The position numbers and the translations under genes are program-made. A stretch of DNA of 64,000 nucleotides from Plantago elongata (taxonomy: Eukaryota > Streptophyta > Magnoliopsida > Lamiales > Plantaginaceae), in assembly GCA_036897095.1 (NCBI GenBank), contig JAYMSP010000189.1, positions 1 to 64,000 on the forward strand, written 5' to 3'. Positions 35,116 through 45,913 of this stretch are shown piece by piece. Each line of letters starts with the position of its first letter. The stretch's first letter is position 1. The notes beneath the pieces were generated by a model, which was given only the letters and a program-made list of their open reading frames with translations, was not told the origin of the DNA and ran no database searches.

Positions 35116-36002
35116 AACAAATATCAGTGTTTTTACTCAGTGCAACATTTACATAAAAATATTCGGTCGAATACTTAAAATTAAAATACAAACATTTGTG
35201 CATATCATATAGTCTTCTATAAGTGCATCACTAAAAGGTATTCTTCATGGAGTTTCCAAAAACCAATTAACCAAACAAATTTACTACAGTAATAGTGTTA
35301 ATGGCGTGAAATATGTACACAAATGGACCCACCCACAATATTGTATCATAATTGTGTGGTGTTGTAGATAAATTGTTAATTTTTATATTTTTATAAATTA
35401 TTATTATATATTAGTTATACGGTTGACTTTTATTTTAAGACTCTTAGGATTTTCTGAATTTTCAGAATATATTTCTCTCTCTAAAATTATTAACTACCGT
35501 TTGGTTATTAATAAGTATTTGCAGTAGTGGGACAAATTCTTCTTAGAAGAGAAAAAAAAGTAGTGGAATAACATATTACAAAACTCCATATTCATAAATA
35601 AATAGATAGTTACCTAAAATAAAAGGAGATAATCATTTAAGATGGTGTTGATAGTTTAAATTTGTAATTATATATGAACATCGCATTTTAACCGGTATTC
35701 TAAATCTAATATATATATGAAAAAGGATCGGAAGTGGCTTCGTTTGCTCACCTCATATATAGTACATACCATATTTTAGTAGTTTTATTAATAACCTCAT
35801 TTTGTAAAATTTGAAGAACACAAACGACATGATTAATTAAGTTACATGTAGAATGAGTCTATTGAATATGAATAATTTACAGAGTGGACATCTCCATTAA
35901 ATCGAAAAATTCTACCATTTGGACTCGGGAAATAATGTTCGTCGTAGTCTCTATAAACACGGTTCCCGGTGTCCAAAAATGAAACACCTGAGCTGGAGGG
36001 AG
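35116..36002. other. AT-rich DNA upstream of RDM1
   Basis: No gene is seen. The segment just before 36003 ends in CTGGAGGGAGTAT, like a Stowaway terminus abutting the TATA box, but no left end was found. An 88-codon minus-strand frame here overlaps the promoter and is taken as chance. Confidence 0.4.
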
Positions 36003-36134
36003 TATATAAATAGGAGCTGACATTCATTCTTTCAGAGTCAGTCACAGTCACAGCAGTGAGACCTAATTCCGCCACATCGGAGCTAATCAACGAGCAAAGC
36101 TTCTTCATTTACCGTCACCTTCTCTTCCAGTCAG
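36003..36134 (+). promoter_or_regulatory. Probable core promoter and non-coding first exon of RDM1
   Basis: TATATAAATAG at 36003-36013 is followed about 30 bp later by TTCAGAGTCAGTCAC, a plausible start region, and an untranslated, pyrimidine-rich stretch that ends at CCAGTCAG|GTATCA (36134). There is no gene between this point and the RDM1 ATG at 39775, so the exon most simply belongs to RDM1, with a leader intron of about 3.6 kb. Splicing to the ATTAG acceptor near 39772 is inference. Confidence 0.5.
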
Positions 36135-37440
36135 GTATCAATTCAATTCTTCTAACATTCATTCTCGTTTTGCTTTTGTACGTCATTTTCTCGACTTTAT
36201 CGTACATTCTTAGCTCGACAACACCAAAATTTTACAAATTCTATACCTACAAAACTTGGAATTCTGTGATTTAGCTGCATGAGGTTGCGAAATTGTGCCT
36301 TGAAATTTCAGATTTTGGGGAAAAAGAAGATCATGGTGGAATTTCAGTTTCACATTATCGAACCGATAAATTAATGAAGGAAAACTAGAAATATTGATGA
36401 TTGTTTGCTATTCGGTGTGGTGTGGTACATCTGAATTGCTCGATTAGTTGATTTCTGAGATTTTGATGGTTTTTGTTTGTCAAGTGCGATTGAGATCTTG
36501 GACTTCACTTTCATTGAGATTTATTGGTCGATTATTACTTTACTAAGTCGAATGAGTTAGTAGGGTGGTGTAATTGAATTTAGCTAAGTCGAATGAGTGA
36601 GTACGGCGTGTAATTGAATGTCCACGTGCATGTCGCGAATTGATTGTGTGATCTAAAATTGAAGCCATGGAGTATATAACTGTATGTCTGTATTTGAATG
36701 GGTAGGTGCTAGCTGTATACGAACTTCCTTTTCCTATACTTCCATCTTCATTTGGAGAAACATAGAGTCGTAAAGCATTGTAGGATCATTCAGTCCCACT
36801 TATCAGGAAATAGCTACTGCTAGGCAACCAGCCTCAAAGGTTCCTTAGTGTGTGTAAAGTACGTTACATGTCCTTATGCCCGAAGTTTACATACATGATT
36901 GTGGAAATTTTCCGGTAAACTAAGATTTCTTTTAGCTATACTTCCTGATATTAGAATATCCCCATTTTGGAAAATCAATATAAAAGAGTCTCTTGGGAAA
37001 TTAGTAGGTTAATGGGAAACACATCTTTTGTCTTCTGATCCTATGGCCTGTTCATAGCTGTAAAGAAAATCTCAAAAGTTAGGATATGCATTCATGTTGG
37101 AACTTGGATATGCATTATTGTGTTACTTGTTTTATTAGAAAGAAACGTAAGGGCATTAGAGTTTATAATTCTCTGATGTGTTTAGGTTTTTCGTTTGATA
37201 GAAAAGTAAACAATATTCATTTCCTGAAGAACTGGACTTAAATTGCACAGCCATTCCACTTCTTCCTCCAGCTAGTAGATTATATTCCACTTCTTACTCC
37301 AGCTGGTAGATGGCTTGATCATTAAAGTGCATGTGGTATATAACAAAGCCCATTGTGGGTGTGGAGACATAATTTATCCCTTTTTATTGGTGTATCAATA
37401 GTCCAAAATGGACCCACACGGCTCGTTCATAATCTGATAC

Positions 37441-37765
37441 GCCCATTGGGCTTGGCGACTTCTCCCAATCCTTGTTGAGGTCGTTGGGTTTTGAGTGTTA
37501 ACAGGTTCATTTAAGGCTCCATTTTGCCAAACATGGTACGAGAAAACTATAAATAGCCCTTTCTGTGACACCTCTCTAATCCCTTAACCCTAGATCCTTT
37601 ACATTTCTCCTTGCCGCGGCTTCAACGGAGTCAGCAATCACCATTGTCACTGGTTCTTCTACCAGGTCATCATGAAACACAGATCATGGCCATGTATACC
37701 TCTAGAGTCTGACATTGCGTCTATCTTGGGTCAAAGATCATGGCCATGGAATCTACAAGGTAATC
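37441..37765 (+). promoter_or_regulatory. Promoter-like segment with TATA, telo-box and a short exon-like frame
   Basis: In order it has a TGGGCTT motif near 37447, TATAAATAG at 37548-37556, a telo-box AACCCTAG at 37586-37593 (about 30 bp on, where transcription would begin), a leader, an ATG at 37672 and a GT donor at 37760 (CTACAAG|GTAATC). TGGGCY and telo-box motifs are typical of plant ribosomal and translation genes. The word AGATCATGGCCATG occurs twice (37681 and 37736). It could be an alternative RDM1 start or the captured 5' end of another gene. Confidence 0.45.
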
Positions 37766-39171
37766 CCAGCCCTGTTTATTCATTCAGGACTTGGTTCTTC
37801 CCGTCTTATGTGTGTTTCGTTCCTTGTGTCTCACCTTCAGTTTCATCACAAATCACAACTGCAGTTATGGGATCTTATAAGTGATTCTTTATAACCTGCA
37901 TCTGTACTGTATATCTATTTTTCACTTTTTCTTTCTCACAAAACATATCTTGTTAACCCCGATTTGGTAGGTGTCCATAATCAACTTTTTTGTCATTATT
38001 ATTGATTATCAATTATCACTCCCTCCTTGTCTAACAAATCTTGTTTAAAGAAGTTAATAGGGAACTGCAGATCTTGTATAGTAGCATTTGAGAAAGAAAG
38101 TTATAATCTATAACCTTATAAATCTATGGTTTATCCAGGTTGGTATACAGAAAGTATCATCTCACCCAAACGCACAAGCGGTGTTGATAATGAAAGTAGA
38201 AGCCATGTCTTGAGCTCTTAAACTTGATCTTTGGGGTGTAGGAATTGCATCTAATTATGGTTAAAAGTTAAAAATATTCTAGTACCTGCTTTATGCAACG
38301 TTAAAATGGAGGCAGATAAATATATGGTTTGGGGGTTGCTTTTTATGCTGCTATAGCGTTATAAGACCTCTGGTCTAAGCAAATCTCATTTGGCTTGTTT
38401 TTTATGTTAGCATAATAAAACAAAGCCAAAGAAGCACCCCTTTGATGCTTATAGAAGCTGTTAAAATACTATCAAGAATCACAGAACTTGATTTTCTTTT
38501 TATTTTTGCCAATTTGGCTTGGAAGCTGTTATAACAGTTTTGGGGTTGCAATCTTGGTATAGTTTAGTAAATTTGTCTATAGTAGTCAAATAACTGTGGG
38601 TGGTCTCCCTGAAACTGGAACCATAGAATTTGTCTGCTATGTTGTAATCTGCGAAGCAAGTTGAAACTTTTTTCGTCTCACTTTTGTTAAAATTTTGATA
38701 ATAATAAAATCGGGTGCATAATATGAAATATGTATTTCATTTGGATGATATTGATATGAGTGGAGTAGGATACATTTTTTGTGGACAGAGGCTATATAAA
38801 AGTACATTAGTGTTAGCACAATGACTACGCATTATCCCGGAATTCCTATTTGCGCTCTAATACATCGGATATTCGGAATTACGTAACATAGAACTTTGAT
38901 GGACTATTTATAGGCTAGGCTTCATCTTGCCGCCTCTTCATTTGCCTAGTCCCCAAGTATCTTGCCGCCATTTGCTTTTTACACTTAAGTGTTTAGAGTA
39001 AGTAGTCTCCTATAACTTCTATTTGTAAATTTTGGCTTAGATTTCTGCCATTCTCACCCTAGTCCACAGCCCGGCGCCTAGCTGTGCACAAAAAAAAAAA
39101 AAAAAGCGCCAGAAAAGTAAAATCTACAAAGAGATGATAGACGAAGAAAAAGGAAGGTACAACAAACACCC

Positions 39172-39214
39172 GTCGAGCAGGGACGAAAGTCGGCCTTAGT
39201 GATCCGACGGTGCC
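39172..39214 (+). other. Plastid 23S rRNA-like fragment (NUPT)
   Basis: The 43 bp starting GTCGAGCAGGGACGAAAGTC and ending GATCCGACGGTGCC match what I recall of chloroplast 23S rRNA (the E. coli counterpart reads CGAGCAGGTGCGAAAGCAGG). Flanks do not match, so only a small piece was inserted, presumably through repair of a break. Recalled identity, not a computed alignment. Confidence 0.6.
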
Positions 39215-39774
39215 CCCATACTAGAACATTCTGCCACCATCTTGTTTGATTAGAGACCAAGTAGTTAGCTTAATCCACCACGTCTTTAATTGATGATGCA
39301 GTAGCTTGTAAGCTGCTAATTTGTTTAAATTGCAAATTACTTTTTCAACAACTTTCTCAGTATCTTTGCTTCCATCTCATCAAAATGTCTTCTGACATTT
39401 AACTATTGGATTATTTCCTCTGTTTCGATTTGTTCCTTCAATTTTTAACTATCTCTTGAAGCTGCTTTTCAATGGCCCCAGTATATGACTATTTGCTTCT
39501 CCTGCTGCTAGTATCTCAATCTCAGCCATGTGCTGGAAATTTTCGTGACTGTATTATTTGTGCACATTTGTATAGCATAAAACCATTTGTTTGACTTGAC
39601 TATAAGCTTCACAGTTGGCTCACTATTGGTTTCATACTGCCTAGTGAGCTCTTTTTGTATTCATTTGAAACCTGTATGTATACGTATTCATTTTCTTTAC
39701 CAGTTATCCATCCTTATCTTAGTTTATGCAAAAGGGTCCACTGAGATGGAACTGTGTGTTTATGTGTATTAGAG

Positions 39775-40799
39775 ATGCAGAGGCCACCTACTGAGCGAGT
39801 TGTCATTTCATCAGATGATTCATCTTCGTCTGATGGAGATGTAAACTCTCCAACACTCAACCAACCAAGGGAGGAAGAAGCCCTCCCACAGTTAACTGAA
39901 GAAGGTATGGAGACACTTAACTCTCTTGAGCATGACGTGCTTTATCTCTCTGGATCGTACCTTCCAGAACTTGTTTGCCTTGCACTTACAGGATTGTACA
40001 ACATATAGTAACTATAAAATGAGAACGAGGAAACGCTTGTGGTCTATATGCAGCCTACTGGCCACTACTATCTAATTTTTTTAAAAATTGCCTTGTAATA
40101 TTGAATATTTATCTTGAATATTCATGTCATGTAGGATTGTATTTGTTGGTGGCTTACTTTCTATCCAATAGAGCAATGAAGTTCAATTAATTTTGTTTGG
40201 ATTTTAGACTATTGATACATTTTGAGGATGCAATTTGTTCCCCATGCATTTTTTTCAAGCAATGTCAAGTTAGATTGAACATCATATTCAATTTTTGTGT
40301 CCATTTTTTTTTTTTCATTGAATAACCATGGATATTTGTGATCACAAATTAGTAATTTTAATTTATAGTAATTCGTGACCACTATATGTCTATTAATCGT
40401 CACAAACTGTAACTGTTGTGTGCAGAGTGGTTAGAGCGGAAGGCCAAGAGTTACCAAGAATACATGAAGCTTATACCAATTCCAGTTGACCGGGACAATG
40501 TCATCCCGTACAAGACATGGGTGGGACTGGCCCACTCCATGAAGATGATATACGAGCAGCCGCTTCACTACCTCACAAACCTACAGCTGAAGAAGTGGGA
40601 TAGTGAGAGGATTGGAGCTGAGGATGATTGGATTCAGCTGAACATTCTCATTCATCCAGTCAAAGCCGAAACCACCATCTGGCTAATGGAGGAAGTCCAC
40701 CGCCGCATCACTTCTCCAGGCGCTCTTGCAAAATACTGGAAGGATGATCCTACTTATCATGAGCACATTGACGACATTTTTCCGAAGCTCAATCCATGA
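39775..40799 (+). CDS. RDM1: RDM1, RNA-directed DNA methylation component
   Basis: Coding exons 39775-39904 and 40426-40799 join in phase 1 (GAAGAAG|GTATGG...TGCAG|AG) to give 167 aa; Arabidopsis RDM1 has 163. RDM1 is a small nuclear dimer that binds methylated single-stranded DNA and links AGO4, DRM2 and, in the DDR complex with DRD1 and DMS3, RNA polymerase V. Recognisable conserved parts are YQEYMKLIPIP, IPYKTWVGLAHSMK, QPLHYLTNLQLKKWD, IHPVKAETTIWLMEEVHR and YHEHIDDIFP. The N-terminus is acidic and Ser-rich (SSDDSSSSDGDV) and poorly conserved, as usual. The first exon would read through its donor in frame, so intron retention would give a truncated ~78-residue product. A long non-coding leader probably begins near 36.03 kb. 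Confidence 0.93.
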
Positions 40800-41337
40800 A
40801 CTGAAAGCACAACATGATCCAGTCTGTTGTTGCTTAGAAAACTCTAATCAAATCCTGTAAATTGAATTATATTCTATACTTTCAAGTGCTATAGTTCTAA
40901 TTTAGGAGCTAAGTAAGATGATAAAGGATTAATGTGGAGATCCAGACTTTCTTGCTACATTTTCTCACTTTTTATGGTTTTAGCTCAAATTTAGATTTAA
41001 TAGGTGAAAATATGTTTAGGTCTCCCTTGACCTGTGTGATCTCGGCTGTTATTTAGCAATATTAGTTAAAGTCAATAGGCAGTTGATCTTAATAGGTGGT
41101 TGGTATCTGACAATGATAACTGATAAATTAGTTTACTTTGTATAGGATTTATTTAACTAAATTTATTTGTTAAATAAACAAATATAGATATAAAAACATA
41201 GTATCAAATAGCTTTAATTTTTAATAAATTGTCTGAATTAGCTTATCAGATTAGTTATCATGTATTACAAGTTAAACTTATATTTGTCCATTACACTTTT
41301 ATGACTTCGTGCTAGTCACAATGTAAGATATATTAAG

Positions 41338-41487
41338 AGGCTGATTGGCATGACACTTAAATGATCATTTGAATAGAATTTTGGTGAAATTATATTTGGA
41401 ATGGAATTGAAATGGGGTATTTGAAGTATATTTTAACTATTCATTGAGCCAAATGAGTCATTTAAATGCCTGGCCAATCAGCCCCTA
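41338..41487. mobile_element. MITE family B, copy 1
   Basis: Ends are GGCTGATTGGCATGACAC and, complemented, AGGGGCTGATTGGCCAGGC, a clear terminal inverted repeat around a 150-bp non-coding body. Related copies lie at 58881 and 61386. Confidence 0.75.
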
Positions 41488-43179
41488 AGTGTATCTGAAT
41501 ACAGTAATAAGTTGCACCTTTTAATATAATTAATTTATAAAGTAGTATTGAATAATTTATTTATTTTAACTTTTCAATATTATTACAATATATTAAGTAT
41601 ATATTAATATAAAAGAAATCATGGGTGTAACTCTTCTTGTACGCAAGTACAATCCATTGGATCTTGTAATAAGGCACAGGCGTAACTATATGGTAGCTAT
41701 TGTAACTTCTATACTCTATCTACATGAATACAATTGCAAATTTATAATAATGGATATGAAACAGGATCATCAAGCTTAAATCCGTTTAAAATTCATGGAG
41801 AATGTTCAACTTCTGACGAGTTTGTAGGTTTTTCCGCAAACAACCCAGCTAAATAAAAAAACCTACATAATAAGTACTTTTTAATATTATATGTGGACTT
41901 TCTGTTTCGTAATGTACCTAGTCACTAGGTCTAGTGTCTAATATTAAGTTATCTATCGTTTGTGATTATTTCCCCACCCGCAAGTGCAATTCATTGTTTT
42001 CCCCTCAATTCACCACACCTTACACGACGAAAACTCAAACAACGTAAAATGTCGAAAATATTTATGTACGATATCACCGTTTGAATAATTTACGTAGGAA
42101 AATTTGATAAAATAATAAATAATCTTATAATTAATTTCATTTCAACGAACTCCTTTAAAAAAATTAATTTTCAATTTTACTAAAATTCACGTTTCTTGTC
42201 TTTCAATATGCATAAATCGAGTTTATAATATTATTTACACAAACTACGATTGAGAAGGACACGAACAATTTATAGTAGTGAACTTTGCAAGTAATTCACC
42301 AACCCCAAATCCATCAAACCAAACAACATACAATACAAATTGCCTTAGATCAAATTCAACTCAATCCTATGTCAAATTAACAAACCAAACCGGAATTGAA
42401 GCTCAGAGCCACAACTCTAAGACCAAAAAATAAAATCCGAATTTATGTTTTCAACTCCAAAGCGAAGCTCAAAATCTGGCAAACCAAACGTAACCTTACG
42501 GTGCACCCTTTACACTTGCTTAGTATTGTGCATCATTTTCAGCCACATACTTAATCGTGGTAGTCTAGGGCCATGTATAGTAAAATTAGCTGAAAAATTA
42601 ATTGATACTTGGTCAGATAGTTTTTTTTCTCAACAAAGTAATTTGATTAGCTTATTAAATGTTAATTTTCTAATTAGATTATTTAAGAAGTTGTGCGTTA
42701 ATGTAATAATAAGTTTTTTATTAGTTAATATTTAAAAGAAATTTATAAAGTTGAAAATGTATTGGTAAATAGAGTCTACGTATGTGGTTTATTGAGTGAA
42801 AATAGGTATTAAATAAGGGTACGCTTTGAAATAATGGAGTGAGTTTAATGGTGTGGTATGTGAAAGTGAGGAAGCAACTAGCAAGGGCATATCTAGTTAG
42901 TAACGCCAGAATAATAGTAAATGTAGGACTCAGTAATAATTGGTGACAGTGAGACTGGGATTAGGAGATGTGTGAATAAATATTGTTTCACGAGAAGCAT
43001 GGTTTACATTAAAGAGAAGGAAATTGGATAGCCCAATACTTAATATTCTAGGTCATGAATACACCTAGGGGACCACGGTCCATACTTTTAAATTCATCGG
43101 CGCGCCAAAACATATACATCATGTTGGGTCGGGTAGCCTACCCATGGACTTTGGCTTCGGACATGGAGAATTTAATTAA

Positions 43180-43287
43180 GGGACTGGTTGGTATAGAATT
43201 TGAGTGGTCTTTTTCAATTGAAATTAAACTTTCTATGTACAAAATGTTCGATTTGAATGGGGAGAAGGCCACTCCGACGGTATAACA
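43180..43287 (+). mobile_element. Short interspersed repeat, family A, copy 3
   Basis: It is the best-preserved copy: GGGACTGGTTGGTATAGAAT at the start, TTTTTCAATTGAAATTAAAC core, ACTCCGACGGTATAAC end. Confidence 0.75.
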
Positions 43288-43989
43288 AACAGAGTCTAAG
43301 ATAAATATACAGAAGGAAACAATTGTATGTGTTGATTGCTCAACCTCCGTTCTACAAAATAAGATATACTTATGTTCTATATTATAAGTATTGATATAAA
43401 ACTATTTCGCATGACTACATAGGGTAGGTATAGAAGGGTGACAAGGTCATCTACGAAATTGCGATGTAGATTATGATGAACTTTTAACTGTTTAAGAAGT
43501 TAGAAATATAAAGTGAAAAAGATTTGAAAAGATAATTTTCTCCTCAAAACTATTTGTTATCATTTTCTTACTTCTTATTGTTCTTTTATCTTACACAATT
43601 ATATTTTATACGTATATTGTATGTCATAAGTGTATGTATACGTAATATTGATGTTATTACTAACACTTGTAATGTTTTCATTGCTAATATTATAATGTTT
43701 GAGAATTCATTTTAGTTTCATTATAAAGTCGGCCTCCTAGAGAACTTATTCATTTTTCTACTGAAGATTAATACAAAATTATATAATTAATTATTAAGAA
43801 TATTTTTCCTTTTTTAGATGCAATATTACAATTATATTATATTAAACAGATCTATCATCAAGTAATTTATTCATTTTTAATCACTGTCTTTGGAACATTA
43901 TATGAATAAACTAATCATCTATTTTAGGAAATCGAAGTATCTAACCCTTAAACTCTTGGGTAAAGAGTGTCTTAGTGACTGCTTTGAAT

Positions 43990-44390
43990 ATAATCAGAGT
44001 TGGATCCGTTTGAATGATGAGTAGTGATTAAATTGTAGTTGAATTGTTAAAATTAGTGTTTGGTATAAAATTGTAATTGTATATGATTTTTTAGGTTTGC
44101 TATATAAGTTGTAAAAGCTAATAATAATTGGTGTAAGTAAAATGTGATAGTTGGATTGGTTAATAATTAATCTTTAAATTTGTTGTAATGAGATGATTGG
44201 TTATATTTATGAATTGTAGTATTAGAATAATTAGGTTGGGAATAAGGGAGAGAGAAGGAGGCTAGAGAGGAATTGGATAACAATAAGTACATGTTAATTT
44301 CTCCAATTTGAATTGAATTCGAAACACAAAAATAACAAAACTCAATTCAAGTAGCATTTGAATTATATGCCAATCAACCCCTTAGTTTTT
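43990..44390. mobile_element. MITE family C, copy 1
   Basis: About 400 bp sharing AATTGTAGTTGAATTGTTA, GTGTTTGGTATA, TAGGTTTGCTATATAAG and a right end like AGTAGCATTTGAATTATATG with the copy at 51214. Edges are near TTGGATCC on the left and CCAATCAACCCCTTA on the right. No coding capacity. Confidence 0.55.
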
Positions 44391-44639
44391 CACTTAGTTA
44401 CAAACGCTTTGACAAGAATTCGTGTTTGAAAAAATATAAAAATTAAATCGTTAATAAAATTATTGAAGTTATTAATAAAAATATTTATATTATCTATATT
44501 GGTACTTTTTTTTATTACAAACGAACTAATTGTGTTAATAAAAAAGGCAATTCTGTTCATTAGCATGCATGATTTTTAGTGATGTAATGGTATAATTTAA
44601 TTAGATTGAGTTATATATTGTGTTTTAGCTCCTGTCTGT

Positions 44640-44751
44640 CATACCGTTGAAGCGGTCATTTTCGCACTCAAATTGAATATTTTATAAAAAATTCAATTTC
44701 ACTTGAAAAAGTTCACTCAAATTATATCTCAATCAATCCCTTAATCTTTAA
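44640..44751 (-). mobile_element. Short interspersed repeat, family A, copy 4
   Basis: Minus-strand copy: AAGGGATTGATTGAGATATA at the start, TTTTTCAAGTGAAATTGAAT core, and CTTCAACGGTATGAC at the end. Confidence 0.7.
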
Positions 44752-45913
44752 TAACTCCGTGTATACCCGTACATATAATATTCTATATGTAAAATAGTAC
44801 TGTACTAAATAAAAGTCACTGCTAAAACATTGCATCACAAATAAACACTTTTATGATGAAGACACTGGCATTATGATCCCCATTAAGGTTTATGCGTTTT
44901 AAGCACAAAAAGCTCATATCATATTTATCTCATGGTTATAACTTTTGCTAAGTCCTTGGTGTGACCATAAATACCCAATCAGTCAATCCCTTTTCAGTAA
45001 ATGTCATTAACCTATTCTTCATCATTTAGATAATTGCCACTTTTTATCCGCGACCAATTATTATAAATATAAAATTAACACCGCATATTTAACTAACAAA
45101 ATAATGTATATTTATCCAACAAACATTAACACCAGTTTAGTACTTACCTATACAAGTACAATATAATATTTAATTAGTAAACACGAGTGTTTCAGATTAG
45201 GTATATATTGTATTGATATGGTATGTCAAAACACGATCTCTCAGAAAATAAAAGTTTATATTCCGATAAAATTATAATAATGATTATATTGCAAATCAAT
45301 AAATTATAATATTGGTGAGAGAGTTGTACATCCAAAACAGTCTCAATTCTCCTAAACAAGAATATACCAATTGACTACAATAAATAATTTTCTCAATTCT
45401 CACCCATGAGTCCATAATTTAATTATTTCTCCATACCCATATATAAAAATGATACAATTCCATGAAAAATTGGATAGAAAAAACGTATAAACAAACACAA
45501 AACAATAAATTTAGTGAGAAAACAAAGGAAACTAATATTAATTTAAAGTAAGAAAGTAAATGTAAAATAAATTAGATAGAAATGATAGTTTACGTTAGTC
45601 CTATAAAAATACATAAAATAAAAACCTCTTCTTTCTTCTTGCTTTGCTTTGTGTTTTGGCTCCAAACTAAAAAACCTCGATTTTTTTTTTCTTCTTCTTC
45701 TTCTGTCAGAGCCGCTAGTAAAACCACCGCCCTGTCCGATTGCTTCTTCTAATTCTTGTCTTTCTGTTTTTATTTTTTATTTAATTTGTTGGGTCTTTCT
45801 TTTCTCAGCACGAGAAGAATCAATTTCACTTCTTTTTCTGTTTCATTTCGCACTTTTCCCGCTTTTGGTTGCGATTTGGTCTGACCCTTTTCGATTAGGC
45901 CAAACAGAAGTGA

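Larger units (their letters stand above)
36135..39771 (+). other. Probable RDM1 leader intron
   Basis: No coding sequence is recognised over this long gap. It contains a second promoter-like segment (37441-37765), a poly-A run near 39090 and a short plastid-rRNA-like piece (39172-39214). Confidence 0.4.
40800..45913. other. MITE-rich intergenic region
   Basis: No gene is recognised over 5 kb. It holds four interspersed repeats described separately and long AT-rich stretches. The 45.6-45.9 kb part is pyrimidine-rich (CTTCTT runs) and is probably the leader of the CXC-domain gene. Confidence 0.5.

Noticed and set aside
35842-36108. 88-codon minus-strand frame
   Set aside because: It overlaps the RDM1 promoter and first exon and shows no homology or signal features.
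38904-38912. TATAAATAG on the minus strand inside the RDM1 intron
   Set aside because: No leader, ATG or exon follows on that strand; too weak to call.
43055-43285. Frame whose product resembles a frame at 11664-11897
   Set aside because: Both translate copies of the same family A repeat, so the similarity is not evidence of a protein family.
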